From: Sphingomonas sp. PAMC 26605
GTDB taxonomy: Bacteria; Pseudomonadota; Alphaproteobacteria; Sphingomonadales; Sphingomonadaceae
Assembly (NCBI RefSeq): GCF_000241485.1
Contig: NZ_JH584241.1
Coordinates: forward strand, 1,601,110-1,665,109
Direction of reading: 5' to 3'
DNA: 64,000 nucleotides
This document shows positions 52,327-62,280 of this stretch, piece by piece (position 1 is the stretch's first letter; each line of letters begins with the position of its first letter). The position numbers and the translations under genes were made by a program. Below the pieces are notes generated by a model, which ran no database searches, was not told the origin of the DNA, and saw nothing but the letters and a program-made list of their open reading frames with translations.

Positions 52327-53091
52327 GTGAAACTGCTCGCGGGAAAAACGGTGCTGGTCACGGGCGCGTCGGTCGGCATTGGTCGCGCCGTGGCGATCGG
52401 TGCGGCGCGGCACGGCGCGGATGTCGCGATCAATTTCCATGCCGACGATGCCGGCGCGGACAGTTGCGTCGCAGCGATCGAGGCGTGCGGGTGCAAGGGC
52501 ATCGCGATCCGGGGCGATGTTGCCCATCTCGCGACCGCGACCGACTTCGTGGCGCGCGCGACCGAGGCGCTGGGGCGGGTCGACGTGTTCGTCAACAATG
52601 CCGGCATTTGCCCGTTCCACGCGTTTCTCGACATGCCGGCCGCGACGTTCGAGCGAACGATGCAAGTCAATCTTCACGGTGCGTATTTCATGGTGCAGGC
52701 CGCGGCGAACCAGATGGTCGCGCAAGGCGACGGCGGTGCGATCGTCGCGGTTTCGTCGATCTCGGCGCTTGTCGGCGGCGAGTTCCAGACGCATTACACG
52801 CCGACCAAAGCCGGCGTGCATTCGTTGATGCAGTCCGCCGCGATCGCGCTGGGAAAGCACGGCATCCGCTGCAATTCGGTGCTGCCCGGTACGATCCTCA
52901 CCGACATCAACAAGGATGACCTTGCCGATTTGGCCAAGCGCGAGCGGATGGCCGCGCGGGTGCCGCTCGGCCGACTGGGCGATGCGGACGATCTTGTCGG
53001 GCCGATCGTGTTCCTGGCGTCCGACATGGCGCGGTACGTTACCGGTGCATCATTGCTGGTCGATGGTGGCGCGTTCGTGAATCTCCAATGA
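52327..53091 (+). CDS. SDR dehydrogenase, probable L-rhamnose 1-dehydrogenase
   Basis: This 254-residue classical SDR has TGASVGIG (12-19), NNAG (90-93), Ser near 144-146, and Y157/K161 (HYTPTKAG). INFH after strand 2 lacks the NAD-selecting Asp, so NADP+ may be accepted. L-rhamnose 1-dehydrogenases of the non-phosphorylative route are SDRs of this size, and this one sits between the IclR and lldD genes of the rhamnose cluster. The stop overlaps the lldD start (ATGA). Confidence 0.82.
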   Translation: MKLLAGKTVLVTGASVGIGRAVAIGAARHGADVAINFHADDAGADSCVAAIEACGCKGIAIRGDVAHLATATDFVARATEALGRVDVFVNNAGICPFHAFLDMPAATFERTMQVNLHGAYFMVQAAANQMVAQGDGGAIVAVSSISALVGGEFQTHYTPTKAGVHSLMQSAAIALGKHGIRCNSVLPGTILTDINKDDLADLAKRERMAARVPLGRLGDADDLVGPIVFLASDMARYVTGASLLVDGGAFVNLQ

Positions 53092-54230
53092 AGGCAGCGT
53101 CGGCGCTCGATTACCGAGAACTGGCGCGGCGTCGGCTGCCACGGTTCCTGTTCGACTATATCGACGGTGGCTCCTACGCCGAAGTGACGCTGAGGCGGAA
53201 CGTCGCTGATCTCGAGAATATCGCGCTACGCCAGCGCGTGTTGAATGATGTGTCGGCGATCGACCCATCGGTGCGCCTGTTTGGCCATCGACAGGCGTTG
53301 CCCGTGATCCTCGCACCCGTGGGTTTGGCGGGCATGAACGCGCGGCGTGGCGAGGTGCAGGCTGCGCGCGCGGCGGCGGCGGCGGGCGTGCCGTTTTGCC
53401 TGTCCACCGTTTCTGCCTGCCCGATCGACGAAGTCGCGCGCGGCACCGAAACGCCGTTCTGGTTCCAGCTCTACATGATCCGCGACCGCGGCTTCATGAA
53501 GGATTTGCTTGCCCAGGCGAAGGCCGCGCAATGTTCGGCGCTGGTCTTTACGGTAGACATGCCGGTGCCCGGCGCGCGCTATCGCGACTATCATTCGGGG
53601 CTGGCCGGCGCTTCGGGCGCGATGGGCAATCTGCGCCGAATCTGGCAAGGCGCGATGCATCCCCGCTGGGCGTGGGACGTAGGCATTCACGGGCGCCCGC
53701 ACCAGCTTGGCAATGTCGCGCCCGTGCTCGGCAAGGATAGCGGGCTGGAAGATTTCTTCGCGTGGATGCGCGGCAATTTCGATCCCACCGTCACTTGGCG
53801 CGACCTCGATTTCATCCGTGCCGAATGGGACGGGCCGCTGATCATCAAGGGTATTCTCGATCGCGACGATGCCATTACCGCCGCCGATATCGGTGCGGAC
53901 GGCATCGTCGTATCCAATCATGGCGGACGACAGCTGGACGGCGTGCCATCCACCGCACGCGCATTGCCGGCGATTGCCGCTGCAGTCGGCACTCGCCTGA
54001 CAGTGCTGGCCGATGGTGGGGTGCGATCCGGGCTCGACGTCGTTCGCCTGCTCGCGCTCGGCGCGGAAGGCATTTTGCTTGGGCGAGCGTGGGTCTACGC
54101 GCTCGCTGGGGGAGGGCAGGCAGGGGTCGCGCATTTGCTGCAACTGATTGAAGCGGAAATGCGCGTGGCAATGGCGCTGACCGGGTGCACGTCGGTAGCT
54201 GACATGGACCACAGTCGATTGGTCGATTAG
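53088..54230 (+). CDS. lldD: FMN-dependent L-lactate dehydrogenase
   Basis: The 380-residue alpha-hydroxy-acid oxidase fold has the N-terminal [17 protein letters not shown], and the catalytic H278 and substrate-binding R281 in [10 protein letters not shown]. It oxidises L-lactate to pyruvate and passes electrons to the quinone pool. Coupling to the rhamnose dehydrogenase gene fits removal of the L-lactate made by the diketo acid hydrolase, so both halves of L-rhamnose would end as pyruvate. Other L-2-hydroxy acids remain possible substrates. Confidence 0.88.
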   Translation: MKAASALDYRELARRRLPRFLFDYIDGGSYAEVTLRRNVADLENIALRQRVLNDVSAIDPSVRLFGHRQALPVILAPVGLAGMNARRGEVQAARAAAAAGVPFCLSTVSACPIDEVARGTETPFWFQLYMIRDRGFMKDLLAQAKAAQCSALVFTVDMPVPGARYRDYHSGLAGASGAMGNLRRIWQGAMHPRWAWDVGIHGRPHQLGNVAPVLGKDSGLEDFFAWMRGNFDPTVTWRDLDFIRAEWDGPLIIKGILDRDDAITAADIGADGIVVSNHGGRQLDGVPSTARALPAIAAAVGTRLTVLADGGVRSGLDVVRLLALGAEGILLGRAWVYALAGGGQAGVAHLLQLIEAEMRVAMALTGCTSVADMDHSRLVD

Positions 54231-54354
54231 ATCGGTCGATGGCATACATCCCACAATACGGTACATTAGCACAGCATATAGAATTTTATTGTCGTTAGGC
54301 TGCGGTGTCGGTATGCACGATCCACAGCCTGCAACAGGGGTCGGGAGCGCTCTG

Positions 54355-56319
54355 GTGAAAATGTTGATGCGAACGACCGCGATGTCGATGCTCGCGCTTT
54401 TCCATATCCCTGCCGCCATGGGCCAAACCACCGCGCCCGATCACGTCTATGCGAGCGATTTGATAACGCGCTGGGGAAAGACCGTCACGGCCGACAATGC
54501 CTGGCGTAGCTATCCACGCCCCCAGCTCCGCCGCGATCGCTGGGCGAATCTCAACGGCAATTGGCAATACGCCATCCGGCCAGAAACGGACCCGGCGCCG
54601 ACGATGATGGACGGCACGATCCTCGTTCCCTTCGCGGTCGAGTCGAAACTTTCGGGCGTTGGGCGCCGCGTCACGCCAAGCGACCGGCTTTGGTACAAGC
54701 GCCACTTCGACGTTCCCGCAGACTGGCGCGGGCAGCGCATTATTCTGCATTTCGGCGCGGTCGATTATCAGTCGGTCGTGTTCGTCAACGGCGCGATCGT
54801 CGGGACGCATCGCGGCGGTTCCGATCCCTTCAGCCTCGACGTCACCGATTATCTAAAGGCGGGCGGCAACGAGCTGACCGTCCAGGTCGCCGACCCGACC
54901 TCTGCCGACAATCAGCCGCGCGGCAAGCAACTGCTCAAACCGAATACAATCTGGTACACGGCGGTGACCGGTATCTGGCAGACCGTCTGGCTGGAGCCCG
55001 TGCCCGCGCTCCATATCGAGGACGTCAGGATGACGCCCGACATCGATCAGGGCGAACTCCATGTCGACGTCGTGCTCAATCATTCGGCCAGCGACAGCGA
55101 CGCGGTGCGGATCACCGCGCTGTCGCATGGCAAGGTGGTCGCGTCGACGCTGCTGCGGGCCAATCGCCGTGCGACGCTTCCCATCGCGGGCGCGCATTTA
55201 TGGAGCCCCGATGATCCGTTCCTGTACGATCTCAAGGTACAGCTCGTGAAAGTCGCCGATCCGGTGCCCGCCACGAAAGACGCAATCGTCAGCCCACACG
55301 GCGCCCGTGGGCGCTGGATGTTGAATTCGACCGAACGCGATTTCTATCGCGATGCCGTCGCGCTCGGCACGCCGTCCGACACCGTAACGGGGTATTTCGC
55401 AATGCGGAAAAGCTCGATCGGGCCGGGTCCCGTAGCCGGCCAACCGGCGTTGCTGCTCAACAACAAGCCGCTGTTCCAGAACGGCGTGCTCGATCAGGGT
55501 TGGTGGCCAGACGGGTTGCTCACTCCGCCATCGGAAGATGCGATGCGCTTTGAACTGGGCTTCTTGAAGAAGGCCGGGTTCAACATGCTGCGCAAACACA
55601 TCAAGGTCGAGCCGGAACAATATTACTACGAAGCCGACCGCTTGGGGATCCTGATCTGGCAGGACATGCCCGCCGGCTTCGACGACGAAAGCCTCGACCA
55701 GCTTGCTCGCGAGCAATCGCAGGAAGAAGCGTTGATGCCGATATCGGCGATGAACGAATATGAAGCCGAGCTGACGCGGATCATCAACGCCTTGCGGAAT
55801 CATCCTTCCATCGTCACCTGGGTCGTGAACAACGAAGGCTGGGGGCAATACGCATCGACTCGACTGGGCAAGATGGTGCGGAACCTTGACCCGAGCCGGA
55901 TCGTCGACAAGGCGAGCGGGTGGCTCGATACGGGCGACGAGGGGTCCAACATTTTCGACATCCATACCTATGACGATGTCCTGCGCGTTCCCGCCAATCA
56001 TGCCGCGCGCGCGATCGCGATCGGAGAATATGGCGGCGTCGGGTTGCCGGTCGCGGGGCATTTGTGGTTCCCGGAACGGCAAAGCTGGGGATATCAGGGC
56101 GCCGCGGACACCGCCGATTTTGCCAAGCGCTACACGACCAAGCTTGACGAAATCATCCGCCAAGCGCGGGAAAATGGCCTTGGCGCGGCGGTCTATACCC
56201 AGACGACCGACGTCGAGGGTGAAGTCAACGGCTTGCTGACCTATGACAGGGAAGTCGCGAAAATCCCGGCCGATCAGCTCGCGCGAATCCACGCGCCCCT
56301 GTTCCAGCGTCGTGAGTGA
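54355..56319 (+). CDS. secreted glycoside hydrolase family 2 protein
   Basis: I chose GTG 54355 (GGGAG at seven bases; signal peptide MLMRTTAMSMLALF cleaved near AMGQ). The 654 residues comprise a sugar-binding jelly roll (about 40-190), an immunoglobulin-like domain, and a TIM barrel with acid/base E494 (NNEGWG) and nucleophile E558 (GEYGG). GH2 includes beta-galactosidases, beta-glucuronidases and beta-mannosidases. This one lacks the long C-terminal domains of LacZ. In a rhamnose locus it probably removes side sugars from a rhamnose-bearing glycan. Confidence 0.87.
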   Translation: MKMLMRTTAMSMLALFHIPAAMGQTTAPDHVYASDLITRWGKTVTADNAWRSYPRPQLRRDRWANLNGNWQYAIRPETDPAPTMMDGTILVPFAVESKLSGVGRRVTPSDRLWYKRHFDVPADWRGQRIILHFGAVDYQSVVFVNGAIVGTHRGGSDPFSLDVTDYLKAGGNELTVQVADPTSADNQPRGKQLLKPNTIWYTAVTGIWQTVWLEPVPALHIEDVRMTPDIDQGELHVDVVLNHSASDSDAVRITALSHGKVVASTLLRANRRATLPIAGAHLWSPDDPFLYDLKVQLVKVADPVPATKDAIVSPHGARGRWMLNSTERDFYRDAVALGTPSDTVTGYFAMRKSSIGPGPVAGQPALLLNNKPLFQNGVLDQGWWPDGLLTPPSEDAMRFELGFLKKAGFNMLRKHIKVEPEQYYYEADRLGILIWQDMPAGFDDESLDQLAREQSQEEALMPISAMNEYEAELTRIINALRNHPSIVTWVVNNEGWGQYASTRLGKMVRNLDPSRIVDKASGWLDTGDEGSNIFDIHTYDDVLRVPANHAARAIAIGEYGGVGLPVAGHLWFPERQSWGYQGAADTADFAKRYTTKLDEIIRQARENGLGAAVYTQTTDVEGEVNGLLTYDREVAKIPADQLARIHAPLFQRRE

Positions 56320-56367
56320 CATGATGCGCCTGTCGACCCTTGCGCCTTTCGGCAGAGCGCGGCGCCG

Positions 56368-57315
56368 GTGACGCGCGAATCGATCACGACGAGCCGTTTC
56401 TTCAGCGCGTCGCCGCGCGACCATATCGACGCGGTCGAGGTTTTTGAGCGCAATAGTTCCCGCGTAGGCGCCCACCGTCATGTCATCGACGGGGATTTGG
56501 GGTCGCATGATCACGGTTTCCTGGAAATTGCGCTGGTGCTGGGCGGGACGGCGCTGCATCGGACCGTGCACGGCGACAAGCCGATCCACCGGGGAATGGG
56601 CATCGTCCTGCCGGCGGGCGGGTGGCACGCCTATCTCAATTGCGATCGGCTCGAGCTCTATGACTGTTACGTCGCGACCGACATGCTGTGGAACGAATTG
56701 TCATGGACCCGCGACGACCCCGTCTTCAGCCAGTTGATCTGGTCGCCGCGCTCCCTGAACCGCGACGGTGGCACGATGTTCGAGCTCCAGTCCGACGCCC
56801 TGTCGCGTGCGGTCGAGCAGTGCGATGCGATCCTGCGGCTGTCGAACGACACTAGCGCTATCAACACGACGGCGGCGCATGTCGGGCGGCTTCTGCTTCT
56901 GTTTCAGGAAATGCGCGGATCGGCGGCGCACGATTTTCAGGATGAGACCGCCGCGATGCCGGCCGCGGTGCGGACCTGCATCGAGTTGTTCGAAAAGGAT
57001 GTCGCGCATAACTGGACTTTGGGCGAACTGGCCGACGCCGTCAGTCTCAACGGATCGTATCTGACGCGACTGTTTCATCGCTGGACGGGCCTGCCGCCGA
57101 AATCTTACCTTGCGCGCTGGCGCCTGGAGCGGGCGGCCGAATTGCTGTTGCATACCGACAAGCCAATTTCCACGATCGCGTGCGACGTCGGCTGGTTCGA
57201 TTCCGGATTGTTCGCGCGCCATTTTCGCGCGCGCTTCGGCGTGAGCGCGTCGCAATATCGTGAGCATGCACGCAAACCGGCCACCGAACTCGTGCCCGAT
57301 CCGGTGGTGCCGTAA
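56368..57315 (+). CDS. AraC-family transcriptional activator
   Basis: GTG 56368 is the start. The 315-residue protein has an N-terminal cupin-like sensor (HDHGFLEIALVLGGTALHRT, about residues 45-100) and a C-terminal double HTH (about 205-300; GELADAVSLNGSYLTRLFHR, then PISTIACDVGWFDSGLFARH). The layout resembles RhaS/RhaR. It ends 5 bases from the convergent rhamnose mutarotase gene. It probably activates the glycan uptake and hydrolysis genes in response to L-rhamnose or an oligosaccharide (inference). Confidence 0.87.
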   Translation: MTRESITTSRFFSASPRDHIDAVEVFERNSSRVGAHRHVIDGDLGSHDHGFLEIALVLGGTALHRTVHGDKPIHRGMGIVLPAGGWHAYLNCDRLELYDCYVATDMLWNELSWTRDDPVFSQLIWSPRSLNRDGGTMFELQSDALSRAVEQCDAILRLSNDTSAINTTAAHVGRLLLLFQEMRGSAAHDFQDETAAMPAAVRTCIELFEKDVAHNWTLGELADAVSLNGSYLTRLFHRWTGLPPKSYLARWRLERAAELLLHTDKPISTIACDVGWFDSGLFARHFRARFGVSASQYREHARKPATELVPDPVVP

Positions 57316-57319
57316 ACCG

Positions 57320-57634
57320 TCACGGCAAATGGAAGACGGTGTCCAGCGGCACGCTGACCGGCATCCCATCGGCATCGGTTTCCATCAACGGCGCCATCAT
57401 GTCCCACCACTGCAACATGACCGGTGATTTAGGCAGATCATCCATCGCGTGATCGTCGGCGCGCCACAGCGTCGCGAACAGCGCATTGTAGTGCGCATCG
57501 TGGTGGATCGAATAATCCTGTATCCCCGCGCCGCGCAACAGCGCGACCAACTCGGGCGCGATCGCATCGTGGTGGCGGCGATAGGCGTCGAGCATGCCGG
57601 GCTTCAGCTGCATCCGGAACGCGATCTTTTCCAT
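57320..57634 (-). CDS. rhaM: L-rhamnose mutarotase
   Basis: The 104-residue ferredoxin-like protein aligns along its length with E. coli RhaM: KIAFRMQLKPGMLDAYRRHH, the IPEL-like APELVALLRGAGIQDYSIHH, then WWDMM and the end VFHLP. It interconverts alpha and beta L-rhamnopyranose to feed the next enzyme. I chose ATG 57634 by homology; in-frame ATGs at 57667 (overlapping the preceding stop) and 57661 would add 9-11 residues. It is the second gene of a minus-strand pair with the GH99-like gene. Confidence 0.92.
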   Translation of the reverse strand: MEKIAFRMQLKPGMLDAYRRHHDAIAPELVALLRGAGIQDYSIHHDAHYNALFATLWRADDHAMDDLPKSPVMLQWWDMMAPLMETDADGMPVSVPLDTVFHLP

Positions 57635-57666
57635 GCGTCGATCTCTCTTCCCATCGGGCATGGCCA

Positions 57667-58863
57667 TCACTCCGCGTCGTGGGCCATCGCGTCGACCGGC
57701 GCGCCGAACACGTCCCTGACCTGGCGCAGATAAGCGAGGCCCGTGACCGTGTCTGGCAGCAGGTAGCTGCCCTCGGTCCATTCGTTCCAGGCATTGATCG
57801 TGATCACGCGTCCAGCCGCTGGGTGTCCGGCGACGAATTGCTTTGCGCGTTCGAGCGCCCTCCCGAACGCTTCCGGCGTGTTCCCTTCGAGTACCGCGTT
57901 CCACGGATAGCCACGGTCCAGATACGCGGCGTCCTGCTGCGTGCGTGGGGTCGGGTCCCATCCCATCGACACGTTGGGATGATAGGGCAGGGCGAACTGG
58001 TCGCGATATTTCTGCCATGCACGGTAACTATGGTCGGCTGCCTGGGCGTAGCTGCCGGCGGGAAAGCCATGCGTGCCCGGTTCGTAATGGTGTACCCAGG
58101 CATAGGTCGTGACGCTGGAGAAGCCCAGGTCACCGATCACCTGGTTGACGTCGCTCAATGCCGTCTCGCTCGGAAGCACGGTGAATCCCCATACGACACC
58201 GTTCAAATGCAATTCGCCGAGCCCGGCGTCGCGAACCTTGCCGCGGAAGGATTCGAGGGCTCGTTTTGCCGGGTCGATGCCGCCCAGGCCCTTTAGAAAA
58301 GTGCCGAGTTCATAGATCGAGAAATACAGGCCGCCATCCACGCGGAGGTAATTTGGCTGGCGGAAATACCGATCGACGATGTAGTCGGTCATCGCGTCGA
58401 ACGCCTCGGCGCCGAGCGCGCCACCAGCCAGCAGTTCGGGGCTTCTATCGGCACTGGCGGGGAAAATGTTCAGCCAGTCGTGGTTGGCCCACATCAGCGC
58501 AAATTTCATCCGTGCGGTGTTGCCGGCTTGCAGGAAGCCCTGCTCGAGCGCGCGATTCAGGAACGGTTTTTCGCGGTACCAATACCAGTCGTAAATGAAG
58601 CCGGTGATGCCATGATCGACCGCCAGATCGATTTCCCGGGCACAGTTTCGCGGATCGGATTCATCCAGTTCACCCCAGGCGGGTACTTTGGGTTGCTGAT
58701 GTCCGGGGTATCGCGGCTGGGCGGCACGGAGCAGGTCCCATTCGGTCCACGCCTCGCCATGCCAGATCGAGTTTTGCGGGTCGGCGTGAAATTGCGGAAA
58801 ATAATATGCCAGCACGTCAATCGCGTCATGGCCCGATTGTTCGGTTGCCATCTCGTTCCTCAT
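57667..58863 (-). CDS. GH99-like/WbsX-family protein
   Basis: ATG 58863 has GGAGAGGG nine bases upstream. The 398-residue protein has the WbsX/GH99-like TIM-barrel pattern: VLAYYFPQFH at the N-terminus, WHGEAWTEWDLLRAA, GFIYDWYWYREKPFL, and NAWNEWTEGSYLLPD near the C-terminus. No signal peptide is visible from this start. GH99 relatives are endo-acting glycosidases, and others occur in O-antigen loci. Pairing with rhaM suggests a cytosolic or unusual route for cleaving a rhamnose-containing saccharide. Confidence 0.8.
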   Translation of the reverse strand: MRNEMATEQSGHDAIDVLAYYFPQFHADPQNSIWHGEAWTEWDLLRAAQPRYPGHQQPKVPAWGELDESDPRNCAREIDLAVDHGITGFIYDWYWYREKPFLNRALEQGFLQAGNTARMKFALMWANHDWLNIFPASADRSPELLAGGALGAEAFDAMTDYIVDRYFRQPNYLRVDGGLYFSIYELGTFLKGLGGIDPAKRALESFRGKVRDAGLGELHLNGVVWGFTVLPSETALSDVNQVIGDLGFSSVTTYAWVHHYEPGTHGFPAGSYAQAADHSYRAWQKYRDQFALPYHPNVSMGWDPTPRTQQDAAYLDRGYPWNAVLEGNTPEAFGRALERAKQFVAGHPAAGRVITINAWNEWTEGSYLLPDTVTGLAYLRQVRDVFGAPVDAMAHDAE

Positions 58864-59169
58864 GTCGTTCTGCCCTCTCCTGCATAGGTTGTCCGCTAGA
58901 TCTCTGTCTTGGCGCGTAAAGTAAAGGCTCGATGAAAAACAAAGTTCGCAGGTCAATAATGTCCAACGTACTAGTCAACTATGTCCTATCATCTACAATT
59001 GCATAATGCTTCGCCGGATGGCAGGTAGGTAAGCGGCTACAGCGAACATTTGTTGTTTATGCAAGCGGGCCACAATGAGAGGATGTTTGGGCTGGCAATG
59101 GGCAAATGCCTTGTCGGCTTACACCTCACGCAAAACAATTCGGCCGAAGAGCCGTTGGGGAGGTAAGGC
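58864..59169. other. divergent regulatory region between the GH99-like and TonB receptor genes
   Basis: No gene is seen. The middle part (about 58930-59010) is clearly AT-rich against its neighbours and contains two spaced GTC-AAC/GTCC-AAC steps (GTCCAACGTACTAGTCAAC), a plausible activator target. Promoters for both the minus-strand pair and the receptor should lie here. Confidence 0.4.
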
Positions 59170-62166
59170 GTGGTTAAAAGAACTATTTGGGCGAGTTTGG
59201 CGAAGGCTAATTTGAAAGCCTGCACCGCCATGACCGCGGGCATGTTGATGTCCGGCCCCGCCTTCGCGCAAACAGCGGCACCGGTCGCGCCCGGCGCGGC
59301 GCAGCCATCCGATGACCAGAGCACGCCGCAGTCTGTACCGCAGGCGCCGCCCGCCGCCGACAGCGGCGATATCGTCGTGACGGGCGTTCGCGGTAGTATC
59401 CAGCGTGCGCAGGACATCAAGCGCAACGCAACGACGGTGGTCGAGGCGATTTCAACCGAGGATCTCGGCAAGTTCTCCGACCAGAGCATCGGCGACGCGC
59501 TTGCCCGGGTGCCGGGTCTGCAGATCCAGCGCAACGACGACGCCAATTCGGGCGATCGCATTTCGATTCGCGGCCTCGGCCCCGGATTCGTCTCGGTCAC
59601 GCTAAACGGCCGCGAGGCGCTGTCCTACGGTGACGGTGGCGCTAATCAGCGTATTTTCAATTTCGACGCCATCCCGTCCGAAATCCTTACTAACGTGTTG
59701 GTCTATAAATCGTCGCAGGCAGAGCAGGTCGAACCCGGTATCGCCGGGCAGATCGATCTGCGGACGTTGCGCCCGCTCGACCACAAGGGACACGGTGCCT
59801 TCGGCGGCTTGTCGGCGGAGGGTAGCTACGACGACATTGCGCACAAATGGACGCCGCGGATCAGCGGCTTCCTTGGCACCAAATTGCTCGACGATACGCT
59901 GGGCATCTATGTCTCGGGCGTATGGTCTGACACCAAGTTGCGGCAGGATTCGCTGACCGTCGATTATGTCAACCGCACCGTCCGGTCGATCAACAGCGCG
60001 GGCGTGGTGACGCCCATTCCGAATATTCTGGCACCGAGCATCGAGAATATCGCGGTACTGCGAAACGACCGTAAGCGGCTCGCGCTCAACGGTGCGGTCC
60101 AATACCGTCCGACCGACAATCTCGATATCAACCTTGACCTCACCTACAACCGGTACGAGATCAACCAGGACAACCCCGCGCTGCGCTTTTCGAGCGATAC
60201 GATCGGCACCACGAACGGCGAGTTGCCGCCTTCCGCCTACAAGATCGTCAACGGCGCGCTTGTCTATGTCGATACCAGCGCAGCGCAATATTCTCAGCCA
60301 GGCGACGTGGTGCAGTCGACGTCGAATTATACCGTGCCGCAGAACATATTGAACAGCCGTCGCATCGAACAATATAATGGTGGTGCGAACTTCGCCTGGA
60401 AGAAGGACCGCCTCTCAATCACCGGCGATTTCGGCTATTCGAGCGTCACCCTACGGGCCAACGACTTCACCGGCCTGGTGTTCGCGCCCTATGCGTCGTT
60501 CATATATGACGGAACGAACCCCAAGGCCCCGCAATTCACGATTCTGCAGAACACGTTTCAGCGGATTTACGACCCCACGATTTTTCCGCCGAGCTATGAT
60601 CTGGGCAACGCCTATCAGAACAAGTCGAAGCGGTATTCCTATCGGCTCGATATCGCGCGTGACGTCGATCTGGGCGGCTTTAACGTGAAACTGAAAGCGG
60701 GCGGGCGTTATGCCCGCACGACCGTGGATTTTCGATCGGGCGGCTTTTTCGATCTGTTCGGGTCCAACTTCGGTTATCCGACCATCCGATACCCCAACGG
60801 AACGGCGGTGCCGGGCGGTGCCTACACGCCGGACCGTGTCAATCAATTGTCGAATGCTATCAATACCGGTGAATTCATCACCCCATTCCAGGGCAGCAAT
60901 TTGGGCGGCTATAACGGCAGCTTGAGGTTCCCGGCGCCTTCGTTTGCGGCCGGTTGCGCGTTTTTGACGACCGATTATTGCGGCTTCACCGGCCCACGAT
61001 CGGCATTCGGACAAGCGAGCTTCAGTGGCGCGTTCCCGACTTCGGCGAACCCGCTCGACGCGACGCCGATCAATTCCAACGCGACGTACCTGATCAAGGA
61101 AGACAACCTCGCCTTTTATGGTCAGGCTGATTTCAAGGGCGAGGTCGGGTCGCTCGGGGTCGACGGTTCGGTCGGTGTTCGCGCCGTCACGATCACGGAA
61201 AATACGCAAGGGTTTGTCGGCACGCAATTCCTCGACGACCGCGTTTTCCGCATCAAGACGGCCCCCGACCAGTTGACGGCGGTGACCGATCGCAACCGCT
61301 ATACCAAATTTTTGCCGACGCTTTCGTTGAACGTGCACCCGTCGCATGACCTGACGGTGCGTTTCAACGCCGCCAAGACTCTCACGTTGCCGGATTACGC
61401 TCAGCTGTCGCCGACCAGCAATACGATCAAATTTTTCGGGGGGGCGGCTTATGATCCGACCCGGCCTAATGACTCGAGCGGCGGAAACACACGGCTCAAG
61501 CCGATCACGTCGCTCAATTTCGATTTCACGACCGAATATTACACGCCTAACAAGGGCGCAATCGTCTTCAGCGCGTTTTACAAAAAGATCAGCAACTTCA
61601 TCATAACCTCGACCGCGCCTGGCACTGTTGCGGGGCAGGGTGCCGAGGTATTCTCACTGACGGCGCCGCTCAATTTCTCGAGCGGATCGGCCAAGGGATT
61701 TGAAATCGGCTTCAACCAGCCCTTCACCTTCCTGTCGTCGCCGTTTGACGGTCTCGGCGTTCAGGGCGCGTATACCTATGTCGACAGTAAGGTCGATCAA
61801 TTTTCCAGCGGCTCCGGGTCGAGTGTCAGTTTCCCAGGTTCGTCGAAGCACAATGTGAACGCGATCGCCTATTTCGAGAAATATGGCTTCAGCTTTCGCG
61901 CTGCGCTCAATTACCGGACGAGCTACCTGATCGGCACGCCGCTCGCGGCCGGCGCGGGGATTGCCGGCACCAACGTTTTCACGCGTCCGGAAACGAGGAT
62001 CGACCTCAGTTCGTCCTACGCGATCAACAAGGCGGTCGAACTGTTCGGCAGCGTCACCAACGTGACGGCGCAGGGCCGTGCCGACTATCTGGGCACCGAA
62101 GCAGTGTTGAGCGCGATCTATAGTCGGCCGCGCACCTATACGATCGGCGTCCGCGGCAAGTTCTGA
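59170..62166 (+). CDS. large TonB-dependent receptor, carbohydrate-uptake type
   Basis: GTG 59170 follows GAGGTAAGGC. The 998-residue protein has a signal peptide cleaved near AFAQT, a Pro/Ala-rich linker, the TonB box segment GDIVVTGVRGSIQRAQDIKR, a plug (about residues 75-190) with FSDQSIGDALARVPGLQIQR, and a barrel ending TIGVRGKF. The VRGSIQ...K-R-N opening and long size match the Caulobacter/Xanthomonas TIGR01782 receptors linked to sugar or oligosaccharide uptake. It is followed by a terminator hairpin and by the sugar symporter gene. Confidence 0.93.
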   Translation: MVKRTIWASLAKANLKACTAMTAGMLMSGPAFAQTAAPVAPGAAQPSDDQSTPQSVPQAPPAADSGDIVVTGVRGSIQRAQDIKRNATTVVEAISTEDLGKFSDQSIGDALARVPGLQIQRNDDANSGDRISIRGLGPGFVSVTLNGREALSYGDGGANQRIFNFDAIPSEILTNVLVYKSSQAEQVEPGIAGQIDLRTLRPLDHKGHGAFGGLSAEGSYDDIAHKWTPRISGFLGTKLLDDTLGIYVSGVWSDTKLRQDSLTVDYVNRTVRSINSAGVVTPIPNILAPSIENIAVLRNDRKRLALNGAVQYRPTDNLDINLDLTYNRYEINQDNPALRFSSDTIGTTNGELPPSAYKIVNGALVYVDTSAAQYSQPGDVVQSTSNYTVPQNILNSRRIEQYNGGANFAWKKDRLSITGDFGYSSVTLRANDFTGLVFAPYASFIYDGTNPKAPQFTILQNTFQRIYDPTIFPPSYDLGNAYQNKSKRYSYRLDIARDVDLGGFNVKLKAGGRYARTTVDFRSGGFFDLFGSNFGYPTIRYPNGTAVPGGAYTPDRVNQLSNAINTGEFITPFQGSNLGGYNGSLRFPAPSFAAGCAFLTTDYCGFTGPRSAFGQASFSGAFPTSANPLDATPINSNATYLIKEDNLAFYGQADFKGEVGSLGVDGSVGVRAVTITENTQGFVGTQFLDDRVFRIKTAPDQLTAVTDRNRYTKFLPTLSLNVHPSHDLTVRFNAAKTLTLPDYAQLSPTSNTIKFFGGAAYDPTRPNDSSGGNTRLKPITSLNFDFTTEYYTPNKGAIVFSAFYKKISNFIITSTAPGTVAGQGAEVFSLTAPLNFSSGSAKGFEIGFNQPFTFLSSPFDGLGVQGAYTYVDSKVDQFSSGSGSSVSFPGSSKHNVNAIAYFEKYGFSFRAALNYRTSYLIGTPLAAGAGIAGTNVFTRPETRIDLSSSYAINKAVELFGSVTNVTAQGRADYLGTEAVLSAIYSRPRTYTIGVRGKF

Positions 62167-62171
62167 TAAAT

Positions 62172-62194
62172 ACCGGGCCGGACGCCGGTTTTTT
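62172..62194 (+). terminator. intrinsic terminator after the TonB receptor
   Basis: ACCGG (62172-62176) pairs with CCGGT (62185-62189) and is followed by TTTTT up to 62194, six bases after the receptor stop. The stem is short but G/C-rich and the T-run is clear. Confidence 0.6.
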
Positions 62195-62280
62195 CGCTGG
62201 CGCCCCGGTCCAGGCGGATCATTGACCGGTCATCGGGAAGGCGGCCCGAACAATGTTCACCCCGGCGGTCGCCGCATGCG

